The notes: generated by a model from the sequence alone, not told the origin. A stretch of 64,000 nt of DNA from Lichenostomus cassidix (GCA_008360975.2 CM039189.1:12652056-12716055), one strand, 5' to 3'; positions 1 to 14,221 are shown, counted from the first letter of the stretch. A program made the numbers and translations.

Positions 1-3000
1 GGGCAAAGAGATCTTGGAATTACAAAAGCTAACTGGAGAAAATAAAAAATCCAGCCCAACAAATGAGCCAAAACAAATCTAAAACCATAGTTCACTGCTC
101 AGTAGTGAGCAAAAACTATTAAGAGAGGAAGAGGAACAATCATTACTTCATTATGAGCCCATGGTGCTCTCACAAACCAGATCTTTTAGAAACCTTCCTT
201 CCCACCCTCCTCCCCTCCCTGTTTTTTGAACTGTAGTTAGAACCTGAGAAGTTACAGAGAAAGGCAGATAGGATGATCAGAGATGTGGAACTGTTTTCTG
301 TGCAAAGAATAACTAGGTGTTTTTCAGTCTGGGATAGATGACTGATGAGGGATATAATAAAACTCCATAAAATCAGAATAGCATGGAGAGGATGATTAGG
401 GAACAATTATTCACTGTCTCTCGTAATACAAGAAAAATAGGCTTCAGATTATATTGTCAGATAGCAGGTTAAAATCAAACAATACATAATAATAGATAAT
501 AGCAGCTAAAAAATCAGGGGGGCTGTAGATAATAGAATTTGCATGGATTCAAAAGGCAATTAGACAAATTCATGAAATCCATCAAGAACTGACTCAGAAT
601 GTATAACTGCAGATGACTGAGAGATGGAATATTATAGTAGGAAGACAGCACTAGGTGCCTGTCTTATTGTTATACTCTTTTCTAAGCATCTTCTACTGAG
701 CACTTGATTACGGTGACTTTTAGTCTGAATAAATAATATTATTTTTACATATTAGATGGTGCTTCCAGAAAGCACAGCCATGCTGGAATCTTCTTGTTAG
801 GATTTTACTTTTCTCTTTATGTTGGAGATGCAGAATACACAGAAGTTCACTGGAAGCCACTGTGATGATGCTCCACACATCTGAAATCAGTCCCCAAGGT
901 GTCTTTTAAAGAGATTCCATACACAGCTGCACCACAAATTGGTCACTTGGTCTTATATTCTTGACAGAATAAAATGCTTGGCCACTTCAGTTATTATCTG
1001 TATTTATCTTTTTATTACAATAGCAAATGAGACATGAATTAACTAAGTTAAGGAAGAATGAGAAAAAACAGAATCCGAAGAAAACAGACGTTTCCTTTCC
1101 TTTATTAGTTACCATCTGTGTAGGGTTTTGACATCTGGTCATGCTGCACTGCAGCTGCCCACAAACATAACTTGTGTCAGAATAGTATCAGAGATATCAA
1201 GAGGTGGGTTTTTTCAAATGGTGTAGATTCTCTTTCAGCATCCTTACCAATGTTTTTTTGTTTTTTTCTTAAAACCAAAAGGCAAAGTTGAAGTAGTTGT
1301 TGAAGATATTGAACTTACTCTTAGGATTTATAGGTTCAGTTGGTTCCTTTCTTCATTTGGTGCCTCACTAAAATACTGTGTTATCCCAAAGGCTGGTGAT
1401 GTGTTACTGCTGTAGTATTCTCCCCTCATATTGGTTTTGTTCTTAATGTACACCATGTATATGCACAGACAGTTCTTTTCCCACTCTTGCATTTTGCTTT
1501 ATCTTTTCTTAATACTCCACCTGTATTTCTTCAAATAGTAATGATGATACAATATAATAAGATTCTGCTATTCTTCCTCTTCCTTTTACAATGCTTCCCG
1601 GAATAGTAAAGGGAATTTACTTACTGGCTTGAGAAACAGGTCCAAAAGCTATACGGAATTTTTCAGTGTCTAAAATGATATACAAAATGCAGAAGAAGAA
1701 GGTTCTTCGAATTACAGAAAAATATATCAGTTTTGCCTTCTTTTGCCTATAAAATATACTATGCCTCTCTTTGGAGACCAGAAAAACCTGAAGTTTGTAA
1801 GCCTTTTGCCTCATTGGTAAATAGAAATAAATAAACTAAACAAAGCACACCACAAGAGCCTATTCCATCATTCCTAAATCCACTTTCTCTTCAAATAGGC
1901 AGGTGTTTGCTCCATATACTCTGTCAGGCTAAACATACTGCACTCTAAAAAGTCCAAGGTACTGTTCATACTCCAAATATAGTGTAATGCCTGAAATACA
2001 AATTGAGAGAGAAAATGTAGTCCAAATTTTGCTGACTTTTTTGGATAGATATATATTCTGTGACATGCACAGCAGCACAATTTCACCAATCTTTACAATA
2101 TAACTATGAGAAAGATTCAGGGCAACAAGCCCTGTTCAGTTTGGTGTCCTTCTTGTAGCCTCCTGGTCCCCATAAAGCATCCTTCCTCCCCACACATAGT
2201 GAAGGAATCAAAGCTTCTGTATGTCTCACCAATTGCCAGCTGCTGTTTCAATTCCTTGTCACCTTCATGAGCTATTCCTTATTCAAAGTTATAAGACAAA
2301 AATGGAACATTTCAGGACCAAAGAAATAAATATTTCTTGTATTGCCCATCACGCTACATGGTGTGCCACTTAGATGTAGTTGACTATTTGTATTCATACC
2401 TTTGTATCTTTTTAACTCTGCCTCATGCACATTTCTTACACTCTGGCCAACTTTGTTGCAGCTTGTTATGTCTCATCATGTTTTCTTGCAATTCATCACT
2501 CTAGCTTCCAGCAGCCTAATCGGATGCCATGTAACTGAATTTAACACAACAGAATGTATAAAAAATATTTTTTTCAAAATGTTTTCATCTGCCAGCATGT
2601 TAGGTACTGAGCCATGAATCTGTGCATAATGGGGAAATAGAAGCTGTATGCCCAGCGAAGTACATCTGCTGTTTGTGAATTAATAAGCAGATCTCTCCAA
2701 AGTAAAACAGTATTTCAATTTACAAACATTTGCTGTAGCTATTGGCATGCCATGGCTTCATATTCCTGCTATTCACAGATCTTTAAGCCATGTTTTCCTC
2801 CCTCCTTGCCATGACCAAAGGCACAACTCAGACATCTCTTTCCTGAAGTACAATCCACTATCTCAATTTGCCTTTACTTCTATGAACTTTATTTTTTTAT
2901 TTGGGTTTTTTTTTCTTGGTTTTGATATAGCTTGACAAAAATGTAGAGGTAATTCCAGTTCCAAAGGAATAAATTAAGTACAGTTTACAGATCAACTCTA

Positions 3001-3124
3001 CTGAATTTTTTAACTAAACTCCTCAAGCTTTGGTGCAAGCCTTGAGGTACTTGAATTATTGTTGTAGCTGTCCATTTCATCTTGTAATGGTTTCCCTTAA
3101 AACAGTGTATGATGGAAGAACTGC
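1..3124. other. AT-rich non-coding stretch, no gene seen
   Basis: I see no supported gene or recognisable repeat here. Open frames are at most about 80 codons, with no domain and no splice-flanked structure. Several T-rich tracts occur (near 1245-1270 and 2888-2915). This is ordinary intergenic or intronic sequence. Confidence 0.7.
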
Positions 3125-3176
3125 TCTTCACATTTTAGGAGATGAGACAAAAGCAGAGAAAGGCTAAGTGTCTGAG
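3125..3176 (+). repeat. Possible MIR-like SINE fragment
   Basis: The segment around 3133-3172 reads ATTTTA, then GATGAGA, then GCAGAGAAAGGCTAAGTG. This follows the order of the well-known MIR core (ATTTTACAGATGAGGAAACTGAGGCACAGAGAGGTTAAGTG) with several mismatches. Only about 45 bases match, so the call is weak. MIR-type copies do persist in bird genomes as old fragments. The comparison is from memory, not from an alignment. Confidence 0.3.
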
Positions 3177-4423
3177 TAGAGATTATACATAAACTCTGTG
3201 TCACAGGGTAGAAAATAACTCTTAAGAACACTTTTTCATCATGTCTTAACTCTAAGCTTCTTCTACACACCTGTATGATCAGTTTATTCTCTTAAAATGT
3301 TTGCAGCATCAAAAGATAAATACAGAGCAATTCTCCGGTGGAGGGAAATTGAAAATATCAGACTTAGAAGGACAAAAATTAAAACCAAATTAAAATTTAA
3401 GAAGCCCACAAAAGGAAAGGGACATGCAGCTTTTGGAAAAGTAGATGAAATAACATGAGAGAAGAATAAAATAAAAACCAGTGCACTTGAAGTTTTGCAG
3501 AAACTTGAATTTGATGGAATAAGATAGGGAAGCAAGTAGAAAATAACAGAGATTGTGAGTTCAAGGCAGCAGGTTGGTTTCAAGAGCTGCCCTTGAGTTT
3601 GTGGGGAGAGGGATTAAAGAAACTGGGATAGCTGAGAGTGGAGAGAGACAAGCAGATTTCCCTAGACAGAATGAGAAAAAGTTGTGAACATATTGTAACT
3701 GCAATGAGCAAGACTGGGTTGGGATTTTACAGCTACTCTGTTTTAAAAACAAATTTTCTTAAGAACCTGGAGGGTTTGAAAAAGAGGAACAGTTGAGAAC
3801 AACTTCAAATCTAAGTGGTGCTAACAACATTTGCTATAAAAATGGAAAAGGAGAGGTTCTCAGCAAATAACAAGCTAGTCTTTACAACCTTTAAATGACA
3901 CAGATATTAATACTCATGAGAATTATCCCATGTTTGCCAGGTTTATATATATTTCCTCCTCAATACAAAAATACGAAAAATTAAGAGACTGCATATGTAT
4001 GAAGCTGTAGATAACTAGTGTCTGCTGGACCTGTTCTATCTTATACCCAGCTTTAAAATTAGAGTCTCTATCACAAAAAACAATGCTTTGTGTCCTTGTG
4101 CCTGCTAAAACACATTTACTTCCAGCAAGAAACAATAGGAAAACTCCATGTGACACTTTGATTACACACAGAATCCAAATCACTAAAGAAACACAACATC
4201 ACAAATAAGAATTTGTAAAGGTTTGTCAGCTCCAGTGAAGTTATACTTTTCCAGACTCTGCTTTTTTCCATGCACTTCTGCAATTACTCACTTCACAGAA
4301 AAAGGATGATGCCACTAAAATGATGAAACCTTAATATAACCTTTTCAGCAAGAGAAATAAAATATATTGATTGCTGACTGCTGAAGGACATCATTAAGTA
4401 GTTCAATGTTTGACTTAATTTCT
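3177..4423. other. Non-coding stretch, nothing recognised
   Basis: The stretch holds AT-rich sequence and short open frames only (at most 99 codons). No repeat family, splice-bounded exon or RNA gene was recognised. Confidence 0.65.
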
Positions 4424-4460
4424 TTTCTTCCTCTTTTTCTTTCCTTCTTTTTCTTTCTTC

Positions 4461-4519
<59 letters not shown>
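4424..4519. repeat. (CTTT)n tetranucleotide microsatellite
   Basis: An uninterrupted CTTT run of 59 bases (nearly 15 units) occupies 4461-4519. It is preceded by a degenerate pyrimidine tract from 4424 in which the same unit is interrupted. On the minus strand the run translates as a lysine/arginine/glutamate repeat, which is an artefact of the microsatellite and not a protein. The pure run is long enough to be polymorphic in length. Confidence 0.97.
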
Positions 4520-4933
4520 ATTTATTATTTGGTTGCCTGGCAGCATGTCTGTACTGACTGACCCTGCCAGTTCAACTATTAAAGAATTTATCTCTCTGAG
4601 GAGGCCTGATGTAAACATGATAATCTGTTTGGCGGCCCTTATGATGTCCCATGAATAAAACATATGACAACACAGTTTGAGCTGAAGAGCTTACTATCTG
4701 TTACCAAAGAGAGTGTTTGGAAGCTCCCTGATGGCCCAGCCATTCTGAATCCCAAAGGTTGTCTACTTTATACTGTGGCTAACCCACTCAGGCTACTCAC
4801 AGAAGGTGTAGTTGATTATTTTTGAATGGTTTATCAAAAAAAGGACTAATGCAAGATTGGGGATTTCACTTGCATATCTGTCTGTAGTAAGAGAGAAATA
4901 AAGGATTTTCATCAAACCAAAAGAGTGCTTCAT

Positions 4934-4958
4934 GGGGGGAGGGGAGAGAGAGAGAGAA
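4934..4958 (+). repeat. Short polypurine tract (G-run then GA repeat)
   Basis: A 25-base all-purine stretch begins with a six-base G run and a four-base G run and ends in an (AG)n run. It is a low-complexity tract with no gene attached. Confidence 0.8.
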
Positions 4959-7009
4959 CTGAATTTCTGTAAGGAAGATCCTAAATTCCTTATAGTAGAG
5001 TGTTAAAATAGCCACTTGAACTTACATGAGATTACAAGTGAAAGTAAGGCAGTTCTACTCATAAAATGTGTTCCTCAAATGCATTTGTGAAGTACTTTAA
5101 ACAAGTGAACCTTTTCCCTTGACTACCTGTTGAAAACAAAGAACTCTGATTCATGGTTCTTCCCACAAGGCTGAGAATCACTTCTTGGCAAGTTAAAGAG
5201 GTAAAACCTGTTCCTAGTTCTTAAGGCGGATAAAGTCAGTGTGGAATTGTTTAATGTGACCTTTCTAGCACAAGTGTGCTGTTGTTTTTCCATTTTCAAG
5301 TTTGTTTTCAAAACCTAGTCTTTAAAAAATGCTTATAGCATATTTTTTTCCATTGGAAATCTCTCCCTTTATGTAGAAGCTTTGGTCATTAATTCTTCAA
5401 TTATGTTCCTGCATATATTTAATTTTGGATCTTCTGTACTAGGAATCATATACTGCACATTTTGTATAAAGTTTGGTTTATAGTACTGCCTAACAGCTGC
5501 TATTGGTCAAACAGCTTTCCAGGGACTGTCTCTTGTCCATCAACAGTTCTCTTTTCAGCAGCAAACAGTACACTCAGCAGAGCCCTTTTCGCCCTGCAGA
5601 TTCCTTGTTTCTTGTTGGTTGTTGTCAGATGCCACTTATTCTTTCATGGTAGTAATATTCTGCACAAAATTCAAGTAAGAATAAATAGACGAGGTTGGGG
5701 GGGTTTTAGTAAATCCAAGCCATGCAAGTGAAAAGTAATTTGAATAATCAGTGCAACACTGTAACTGAATGTCAAGGAAATTTCTAGGTTAAAATAAATA
5801 AAATTAATGCCTGACTAAATTTGGGGTTGATCATCCTCCTGATGAGTATAATTTATTATATGAGATATTTTTGTTAATATTAAAATTAGTATTTTAGATG
5901 TAAAAACTTCTAGATTTTGATTTTAGGAACACGTTAATATAGAAAAGCTCTAACCTCAAAGCTTGCAGTGATAATTATTTTAATAAAAATATAAACAAAA
6001 ATAACATGCGAGGGGTTGATTCACCTTTATGGTTTTTGATTTTTTTCTTTTCCCCTTCATTTGGGTCATGGATGTTCAGAATGTTCATTCCATATTTATT
6101 ATGTATTTCCTAGGCTCTTGCAGAGTCCATTTTAGTGGTCAATGTTAATATTTTACCTGAACATATGGCTAGTAATCTTCATCAGGAATTTTGAAATCAA
6201 CAGATAATATGCTTCAATTATGAATAAGTAAAGGCTTTTTCTTTTTCTTGATTTTTGTTTTTTTTTTTTCTTTTTTGCTTTCTTGTTTTTTTGGGTTTTT
6301 TTATGGAAGTTTTTATTTTTTCCTTCATCTTAGGTAAATCACTGTCACCATTGAAGTTTAAGTCTCCCTGCTTCTCAGTTTCAGCCAAAATCTTCACTTT
6401 AAGTCATGAATCAAGAAAAGGGCAATAACTTCCTCAGTTGTGTGTTGTCTACTCAGAGTTTGCTTGAAAAACGTTGTTCTTAATATTTCTTTGGTCCCTT
6501 TATGACATTCCCACATAGATTTCCCTCATAGAAACCAATTATTTCATTATAAATGCAGACTAGAAGTGCTAAAGGTTATCATAGCGGTACTCCTAGTTTA
6601 CTCTTCATTATGTGCTTGTAAATTTATTGCCCAAAACATTGTCCCAAGACATCAATTACAGGTGTAAAGAAAATTATGCATTGTTATAGTTAACTACCAT
6701 CTCTGCTAAGCACTTTACCTGTGAGAAGAAATCGTGCAATAGGATAAGTGCATTCAAAGGTACGTTTGTTCTGTTCTGTTCTGGTTTGTTTGAGAAGTAG
6801 CTTTAAAGCCTTTGAAAATTAATCCCAAATATTTATTATAACATGGACGTGCTTTGATGCAAACAGTGAAGGGAAGACATAACAAAGAACATGAATTAGG
6901 AAAAAGAAAGTATTTATCTCTTTCAAGGATGTGTCATACATTTTCGGGGGTTAGGTGTTGGGAAAAATTGTTTCAGTGAGAGCTGTGGAAGTGCTGTGTT
7001 ATATTGCCT
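4959..7009. other. Non-coding stretch with a T-rich low-complexity tract
   Basis: No gene was recognised. The T-rich tract at 6239-6303 is broken by single C or G bases and one GGG. The remainder is AT-rich unique-looking sequence. Confidence 0.65.
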
Positions 7010-7136
7010 GTGGCATCTCCAGCACAGGTTGGACAGACATCCACTGGCAATTACAGGAAGCATATTGGATTCCACCTTGGGCAGAGACTTGGGCTACATG
7101 GGTTGTAAAGCTCCTTCTCAATCCCATTTTTAAGTC
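7010..7136 (+). repeat. Old CR1/L3-like LINE 3' end
   Basis: The order of words resembles the 3' end of amniote CR1/L3 LINEs. GCATCTCCAGCACAGGTTGG is followed by ACAGACATC. About 60 bases on comes TTGGGCAGAG, then CTACATGG, and finally a block ending CTCAATCCCATTTTT, where the consensus has CTTCCAATCCTA. The copy is diverged and contains small insertions, so it would be an ancient insertion on the + strand. The overlapping short open frames are by-products. The call rests on remembered consensus structure. Confidence 0.5.
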
Positions 7137-10100
7137 ACAATTTTCCATCAAGGTAAGTGACATATAACAGCTATAGAGAAATACATTACTTTCATTTGCT
7201 TTCTGATAGAACTCAGGCTCAATGATAGGAGACCCTAGATCAAACATCAATTAAAGCTACTTTTGAAAGCCAGCAGTTTTGGAATCTAACCTTGCAGAAA
7301 GTAGACACCATTCTGTATTCTGTCAGCAGCTATAAGGAAAAAAATAGAGAAATTGTTTTTCATTAGTCTGACTCATTCTGTGATTCTGCTACTCTGTGAA
7401 CCAATGCAAATAATGTAGTAGGCTGGATTAGGAATGAGACATTCCATTTCACAGCAATCACATGTGATTGTTGCAGGTAGATTTGAAAGGAGTTTTTATG
7501 CTCATGGACAATTAGCAGGCTCCAGATTATTTTCTTGTTTGTGAAGTTTCTTAAGACAGAAAAATGCAATCACTTAATAATTAATGTTTTAAAAAAATTG
7601 AAGTGAATTGGGAAAAATCTGTATTTTATGCTTATCATCACTCACCTTAGAAGAAATCGTTCAGGTCACTATGAGTTTATAATATATGACAACTTTCTTC
7701 CATATCTTTCTCTTCTATGTATTAATACAGCATCCATGATGTAGTAGAATATTTTTGTGAGGACTCTCATGAGGCACTTCAGTGATATGGTGAGACACAA
7801 CAGATTTCTAGAGTATATATTAGAGACAAGATAGGAGTAAAAAATGTCATGGAACAGAAGAGCAGTGGGGTTTTTGATGAGATAGGAACAACTGTCACCT
7901 TTGAGTCTTCCCTCTCCAAATCACTTTCAGCTCTGAATATGCTTTGCACAGGCTGAACAATGATGGTGCCACACGTCTAACTATTAATATTAGACATGAA
8001 ATGCTGCAGGGAACTGGCACTCTAAACTATTTGATGAGCAACTCTTTTTTTACAGTGAGCAAATTAGGTTTTGAAAATTGAAGAGAACCCAGTTGAAATT
8101 TTAGAAAACAGTAATGCGTGGAAACATCAAATGTCAATCATTTAGGACTAGAGTCTTGTCCTTCAGGTAACACTCTAAAGTTTCATACTCTAAACACCCA
8201 ACAGTGACAGGAAATTTGCTGGTGGCATAAGCTAAAGGCAAGCAGAGTTCCTGCAGAGAAAATTTTGACCAGGGAAGCCTCTTTACAAGACATTACGTGA
8301 CCAGTCAGGCCAGCTTCACTGCCTAATTAAAAAATAGGGAACAGGTACAGGAGGTCTCTTTGTGTTTATTCTGTGCTTGGAGAAGGTTTTCTCTGAAATC
8401 ACGCCTCAGCTTTTCCCAGCTCTAATTTTGTGTATCCCATCTAGAACAATACTCAGTTTCACACTCAGTTTACAGGACATTGACATTTCTTCTATCATAT
8501 AAAATATTAAAAACCAGTAGAGCTTTTACGAGAAGTTTTGTACTGTTAGCCTATGGTGAACTCACGTGATCCATGGATGAAAGGCCAGAAGACTTACTAG
8601 CATGCCAAAAGCACTCTGGCTAAGATTATTTGGGTCCTACCTACACACATGCAATGGCTTATAACCCAAAGTTGTGTATTAAATCATGTACTTTTTTGTA
8701 GACACAAAACTGTATGGACAATTAATGGGATGTTTACTACAGAATAACCTGGATGAGCTGTCTATACAAACTTTTATGAAAGATTGCTGTTACCTTACAT
8801 AAACTAAGTATGTGAAGTGATCCATATAAATGGATTTTTGGCTGTTTTTTTCCAATACAGAAAACAGCTATTCAGTTTTTCATAGTTAGTCTGAGAAAAA
8901 GAATATCCAATCTTTAGACCTGGCTTGGAAAATAACACCTGCAAAATATAAATCTGAGACTACAGCCATAGTGAGTACTAGGAACACCTGAGAATGTTTT
9001 ATATTAAAAGGTACAGACCTTTCCTTTCTGTGGTCTCCCTTATAAAAAACTAGAACTGTTTATGAAAATCCTAAAACGTGTAATAATTCTGTCACAAATT
9101 ATTTTGCTCTTTTCATGAGAAAAATGCTGATTTTTTGCCCCTTCATCTTGAATAGACTTAACATCAATATAGCTGTTTTGTCTAACTTCAGCTTCTTGAA
9201 GTGAACACCTTATCATGCCAGAAAACCACTTTTTCTTCATGCACCTGCACAATGATTAATGGAGGTACAACCCTGGAAATAGCATTTGGCAGTTAACAGC
9301 TGCTACCAGCACTCTGGAGAGTGCACAGAACCTTGCAAAATTAAAGCCACAGATTTGTTCTCTTCTAAAAAACCAAACAGAAATCCTGAGTCATGTGTGA
9401 GGTGTAGATTGTGCATCATAATTTCAGGTATGCTCTTTACCTCTTGTCTAGGAGTGACAAGTGCAAAGTCAGCTGATATATTACAACAAAAGACCTTTCA
9501 GAAAACTGCCAGCACACACCTGGCAAATATTGCCAACACAAGCAAAGAATTTTAAAGTAGTCAAATTAAAATAAACAAAAAAAGTTGCAGCATGAAACAT
9601 AACTGGCACACCTCAGACAAGATGAAAGCACACAGTCTCAGAAGAAAATACATGAAAGATAGTGAAATACATGAGAACTAGGACAGCAACACCAAACTAT
9701 TCCGTGCCAGTTTTGGTCAACATCAGTTCAGTATTGAAACCACAGCTGTATTTCAGTGGAGTGAATGACCCCATTGTCCTACACCTGTGGCCCAACAGCT
9801 GGTAACAGCTGGTAAGTGACAGTCAGACTTTGTGGTTACAAGACACATGTATGACCTGCTCCTGGATTTACTTTGTCCTCAGTAGTAAGTATTCAAGGTG
9901 AGCTTCAAAACAAAACTAAAATTATTCTTCTTCACCCTGAAGTGACCTGTAGTATCATTTGCCACAGTAGCACAGCAGTCAAGATACCAGAAAAACTCAT
10001 ATATAGATTGTGATAACTGATCCAAAGTAAATATTTTCAGTCCACAAATTCAGCACCTGAAGGTTCTCTAGAAAGTTTGGATTTGACACCAGCTTGGTTC

Positions 10101-13079
10101 CCATCAATTCATCAATGTCTTACTGGCCAAGATCCTCAAGTGAGTTTACATATGCTTCCAATATCCATTTAGCCTCAAGGGATTTCTAATTACCAAGGGA
10201 CTGAAGAGAATGTGAATGCCGATATAAATGCCAGAGGTGACTATCTTAAGAAATAGGAGAGTAAAGCCAAGTTAATCTAGTTCTGATCTGGCACAGCTTT
10301 GTGAGAGCTCTGTGCCAAACCTGCTTATACTGTTGCTCAGGAGGATGTTAGATACTGATGTCCATCTTGTGTTAGACTCTCTGAAAGTTTGGCTCATTGC
10401 TGGCTCAAGAAAGCCTGACTGGTTTGTTTTAAACCTGGGCCTTCTTTTCTTGCTATGCAGATTGCTATAAATAAGCAGCATTGTTTATTCAAGTCAAAGT
10501 GTTGCCATTCTCAAAAAGTTTGTGATTTCCAGTTCTTGCTGATCCCTAACAGTGGTAGTAAAAGGTTGGAGGGAAAGCTGGCTCCATGCACTTGTAGACA
10601 TCTCACTCATGCTCTGAAGCTTTTTATGGTTTATTAAATAAATGGATTTAATGGATGTGCTGGCCCTCTGTTCCTTCTTTAATACCTTTGAAGTACTCTC
10701 AGTGCTAGCTGTCAACTAGGAAAAAAATATCAGTCAAACTAATGAATAGGCCCAAAGTTTCCCTCACTATTCTTCTCCCCTGAGAAAAGGCCATGGCATG
10801 TTGTTGAAGCTGTACAATCCAGATTTACTATTCTCATTCATTCCCAGCTAAAATAAAAAGCTTGCATCAATCTGCAGATTACTGGAGCATCTGAGAACAA
10901 CTACTTAGCAGGAAGAGAAAGTCAGAGTAAAGACCTGGTCGCAAAATCTTTTGAAAGGGAAAGGAAAGGAAGAAGCTCTACTTGAGAGATCAAATTCAGA
11001 AAATGTGTCTGCTAAGGAATTTGTGCCAAAGGGGCAACGGTAAGACACTGAAGTACAAAAGGAAACCAAGGGCTAGAGACAGTGAAAGAAGAGGCGTCCC
11101 ACTGTGGAATGACCGGAATGCTCCAAAAGGGAAGATTCTGTATTGACCATCTTGCTTGATCTGCATGTCAAAAGCAACTTCTGCCACATAGAAACATACT
11201 TCTGTTCTGAAAAATGCTGTGGTAAACAAAGCATTCAAGGCCATGTCATTGATCTCTTCCTCCAATGTTTTTAGGGCAGGTATACAGCATGAAATAGCAG
11301 GTCTTTCAGAAAATCCTCCTACAAAAGGGATAATGGAAGTAAACAGTAAAGGTCGCCTTGTAATGATTGATTTTACCATAAGTAGAAGTAAGACTCACTA
11401 ATGTACCATCACATTTTTAGCTATTGCTTTGCAGTTCCACAGTAATTCTCTAGGCAAACTCAAGACTATTTGAGTCTAAGCAGGAAAACACCTTGCCTAA
11501 GGAACAGCTTACAGAAGTTAACAAGAGTTTTGTATGTAGCACAAGTGAAAGATGCTGGTATAAAACATGGGAAAATGTTCTGTTGCCTGAATTATCCAAA
11601 CATTTGCTACATATGATGACTGCTTTTTGAGCACTTGCTGACTACATATTTGGAGATATGCTCATCCATTAAATAAATATACATCCCAGTTGTTTTGATG
11701 AGAGGACACATTCCACAAAAAAAAATTAGAAATGTACTGATTTTTGTCATTCTGTCTTCCAGTTATATTCATTCACACTAATTATTTCTTTTCTATTCCA
11801 TACTGCATCATATAGATTGTAATTTGTGAGAAAATACAGAGTGATTCCAAAGCAAGTACTCAGATAATTTATTGGGATAAAATGTGGTCCAAATGCCATT
11901 ACCAATGCTAAAAAAAAAAGGAGAAAAAAGCTTTGTTCTTGAAGCTTATTGTTTCCAAACATGACCTCACAAAGGTAAGATGACTGGTACTTTGCATATT
12001 TGGTGGGCATTAGGGATGTTTCTTGTATGGTACTCATCTGAGAGCAATCAGCAGCAGCAACAGGAGCCATGGCTGCTAGAACAGTCATTGAGGTGGTACT
12101 GTGTTAGATGGCGTCTCCAAGACTGTTAATTTTAAAGGCTGTTTTTAGACAAACAGTAAGGCATGAGATGAGGAGATAATGCTTTTTATGTGATTTGAAA
12201 CACTCTGACTCTTCATGAGAATCTGGAATTTTCCAGGTTTTAACATTGAAAAGGAAAAAAATCTTGCCACAGTTTTGTTTGTTTCTTATAAATGAGACCT
12301 GGTTTGTTGGACATCTAAGTTCTGAACTGGGCAGAATCCATCTTTCTGGCACCTTATAGTAGATGTTTGCACGATTAAATGAACAGTTATCTCTGAACCA
12401 CAACTCTGCCAATACGAAATGGCTTTTCAAACTCAAAGGAGCAACCGAGGTTGGGTTTAAACAACATGCAGGATCAGCTTGAAATTTCTCCTTGGGTTAG
12501 TGACCTTCACTGTGTCTCAGTTTGTAGCACAGAATATTAGGCAGAGACACAAGACTAGCAGCATATGTCTCTCATAAATATGCATGTGGAGTGCCTGGGC
12601 CAGATCTTGTGATTTTAGTGGATTCACCTTCTCATACCTTCCATGCAGCCACACCCATACGGCCAGGTTGGAATTTGTCCCAGAGTGTTAAAAATTTCCA
12701 GGGAGTAAGACGAATCTTTAAAAAGAGGCAATTTGTTAGTAATAAGATAGCCAAAATGTCTAAGCAAAGGATATTTTCTATCAGATATATTGTAGCTGAC
12801 CAAAAGTTAAACAGGCCAGTTTGACCTAAGTTAGAGGAGGAAGCTGGGAATGGTTGTTTGTTTGTTGGTTTGTGTTTTTTTTTTTAAAGTTATCAGTCAT
12901 TAGACAGAGACAAAAAACATCACAGCAGGAGACCTGTAAAATGGTTCTTGCAATCCTCAAGGGCGTTTCTTTCAGTCTTTCAACAACAGAACTGGTCTAT
13001 ATCATAAGTCTTATTTATAAAGAGGCTTTCAGGCAATTTCACACTGCTTTTCTCTGATGCCGCCCAAAAAAACATGTAA
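7137..13079. other. Non-coding stretch, no gene recognised
   Basis: Nearly 6 kb without a supported gene. The longest open frame (127 codons, minus strand, 10996-11379) overlaps a 60-codon frame on the other strand. It has no domain, splice context or codon pattern that marks it as real. A tandem 10-base duplication at 9794-9813 (AACAGCTGGT twice) gives two CAGCTG E-boxes. Poly-T/G tracts lie near 12853-12887. Confidence 0.6.
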
Positions 13080-13800
13080 ACCCGAGGGATTAGTAGTGAC
13101 TTAGAGGGAAAATAGTGTAAAGTTACAGGATGAACTGAGCCGGTGCAGCTGGTTTGATGCACTGTTCCCTTGGGCTACTGCAATGAATGAAACTTAGATG
13201 AGTGCCCCAGTCCACTCCCACCCCACCGGTGTGTGACTTGTTACATGCTGCACTAGAATTACTTGGGCTCAGGGGGCTGCCAAGACTTTAATGGCCTATA
13301 GTGCGCTGAGAGAGAGGAGTTCACTACCTCGGAGCTGAAAGTTAAACCTCCTTTTATATTTCTATTTTGACAGTTACAACTGGGAAGCTTGGTAAACAAA
13401 ATGTTTGCTCACGCACTGCAGTTGGTAGCCTATTTTGATTCAGTTGTTTTTATGTTAGCATTGTAGCATGCAAAATAAATGGCGACATTAATTATCCATT
13501 GTGGGTCTGTCATGAGCTACAGGTATCAATTATATTGTGTTACGACTGGTTAATGACACTGCACATCCCAGATTTTGTGTATATATTTTCTAATTTATTA
13601 AAATTATCTGCAGAGGAGCTATCAAATATGTAACAAGACAATATCTGTTTTCATCTTTTGTTTACTATATTAACTGACTTACATCTAGTTAATCCTCTTC
13701 CCATTGAAGTTATTAGTAAAAGTCTCATAGAAGCAATTGTCTTTCTGTAAACACAGCGAATGAAAATCAACACAAATTTCACTGAAGTCTTCAATATGCG
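13080..13800. promoter_or_regulatory. Candidate enhancer / conserved non-coding block A
   Basis: This block is dense in developmental transcription-factor words. A SOX-like CATTGT (13459-13464) lies three bases before a POU-like ATGCAAAA (13468-13475). These are followed by an ATTAATTAT homeodomain core (13487-13495) abutting CCATTGTG (13496-13503), a second SOX-like site. Further TAAT/ATTA words continue to 13700. The sequence is complex and not repeat-like, and the first part is less AT-rich than its surroundings. Conservation cannot be measured here, so the function is inferred from motif clustering only. Confidence 0.35.
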
Positions 13801-14221
13801 TAAGCTGTCTATAAATGAAGGTCTTGAAAGCCCATCACCTCTGGAAAAATAAAATCTATATAACTCACTCCCATTTTCTAAATGAAAAAGTGATTTGTTT
13901 TAGGTTTGTTTTGTTTACAGTTGTGTAGACGCTTCCAACAATTCCATACATTGGAATATTTAGCATTCACTTGTCAGAAAGAATTTTTGTGAGAAAGTGT
14001 AGGAATACATATTTAGGTCCTCCTACTATTGAATTCAGTAGCAATTGTCTGTCACTACAAAGTTGGAATTTGAGTATGTTTTAAGGGCTCTGTAATCCTC
14101 GTGATCTATGTTCCAATGTTCATACTCACTCTGTTAGTGAGCAAAAGGTTATTGAGGGTGGATAAGGGCAGAGTTTTGCTTTGTAAATAGTGCATGATCA
14201 GACTTATTCTTTTCCCACTGA

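Noticed and set aside
4415..4663. Lysine/glutamate/arginine-repeat protein on minus strand
   Set aside because: It is simply the translation of the (CTTT)n microsatellite.
10996..11379. 127-codon minus-strand frame, looked at as a possible processed pseudogene
   Set aside because: Neither strand gave a protein I recognise, there is no clear poly-A tail with duplicated target site, and the composition matches the flanks.
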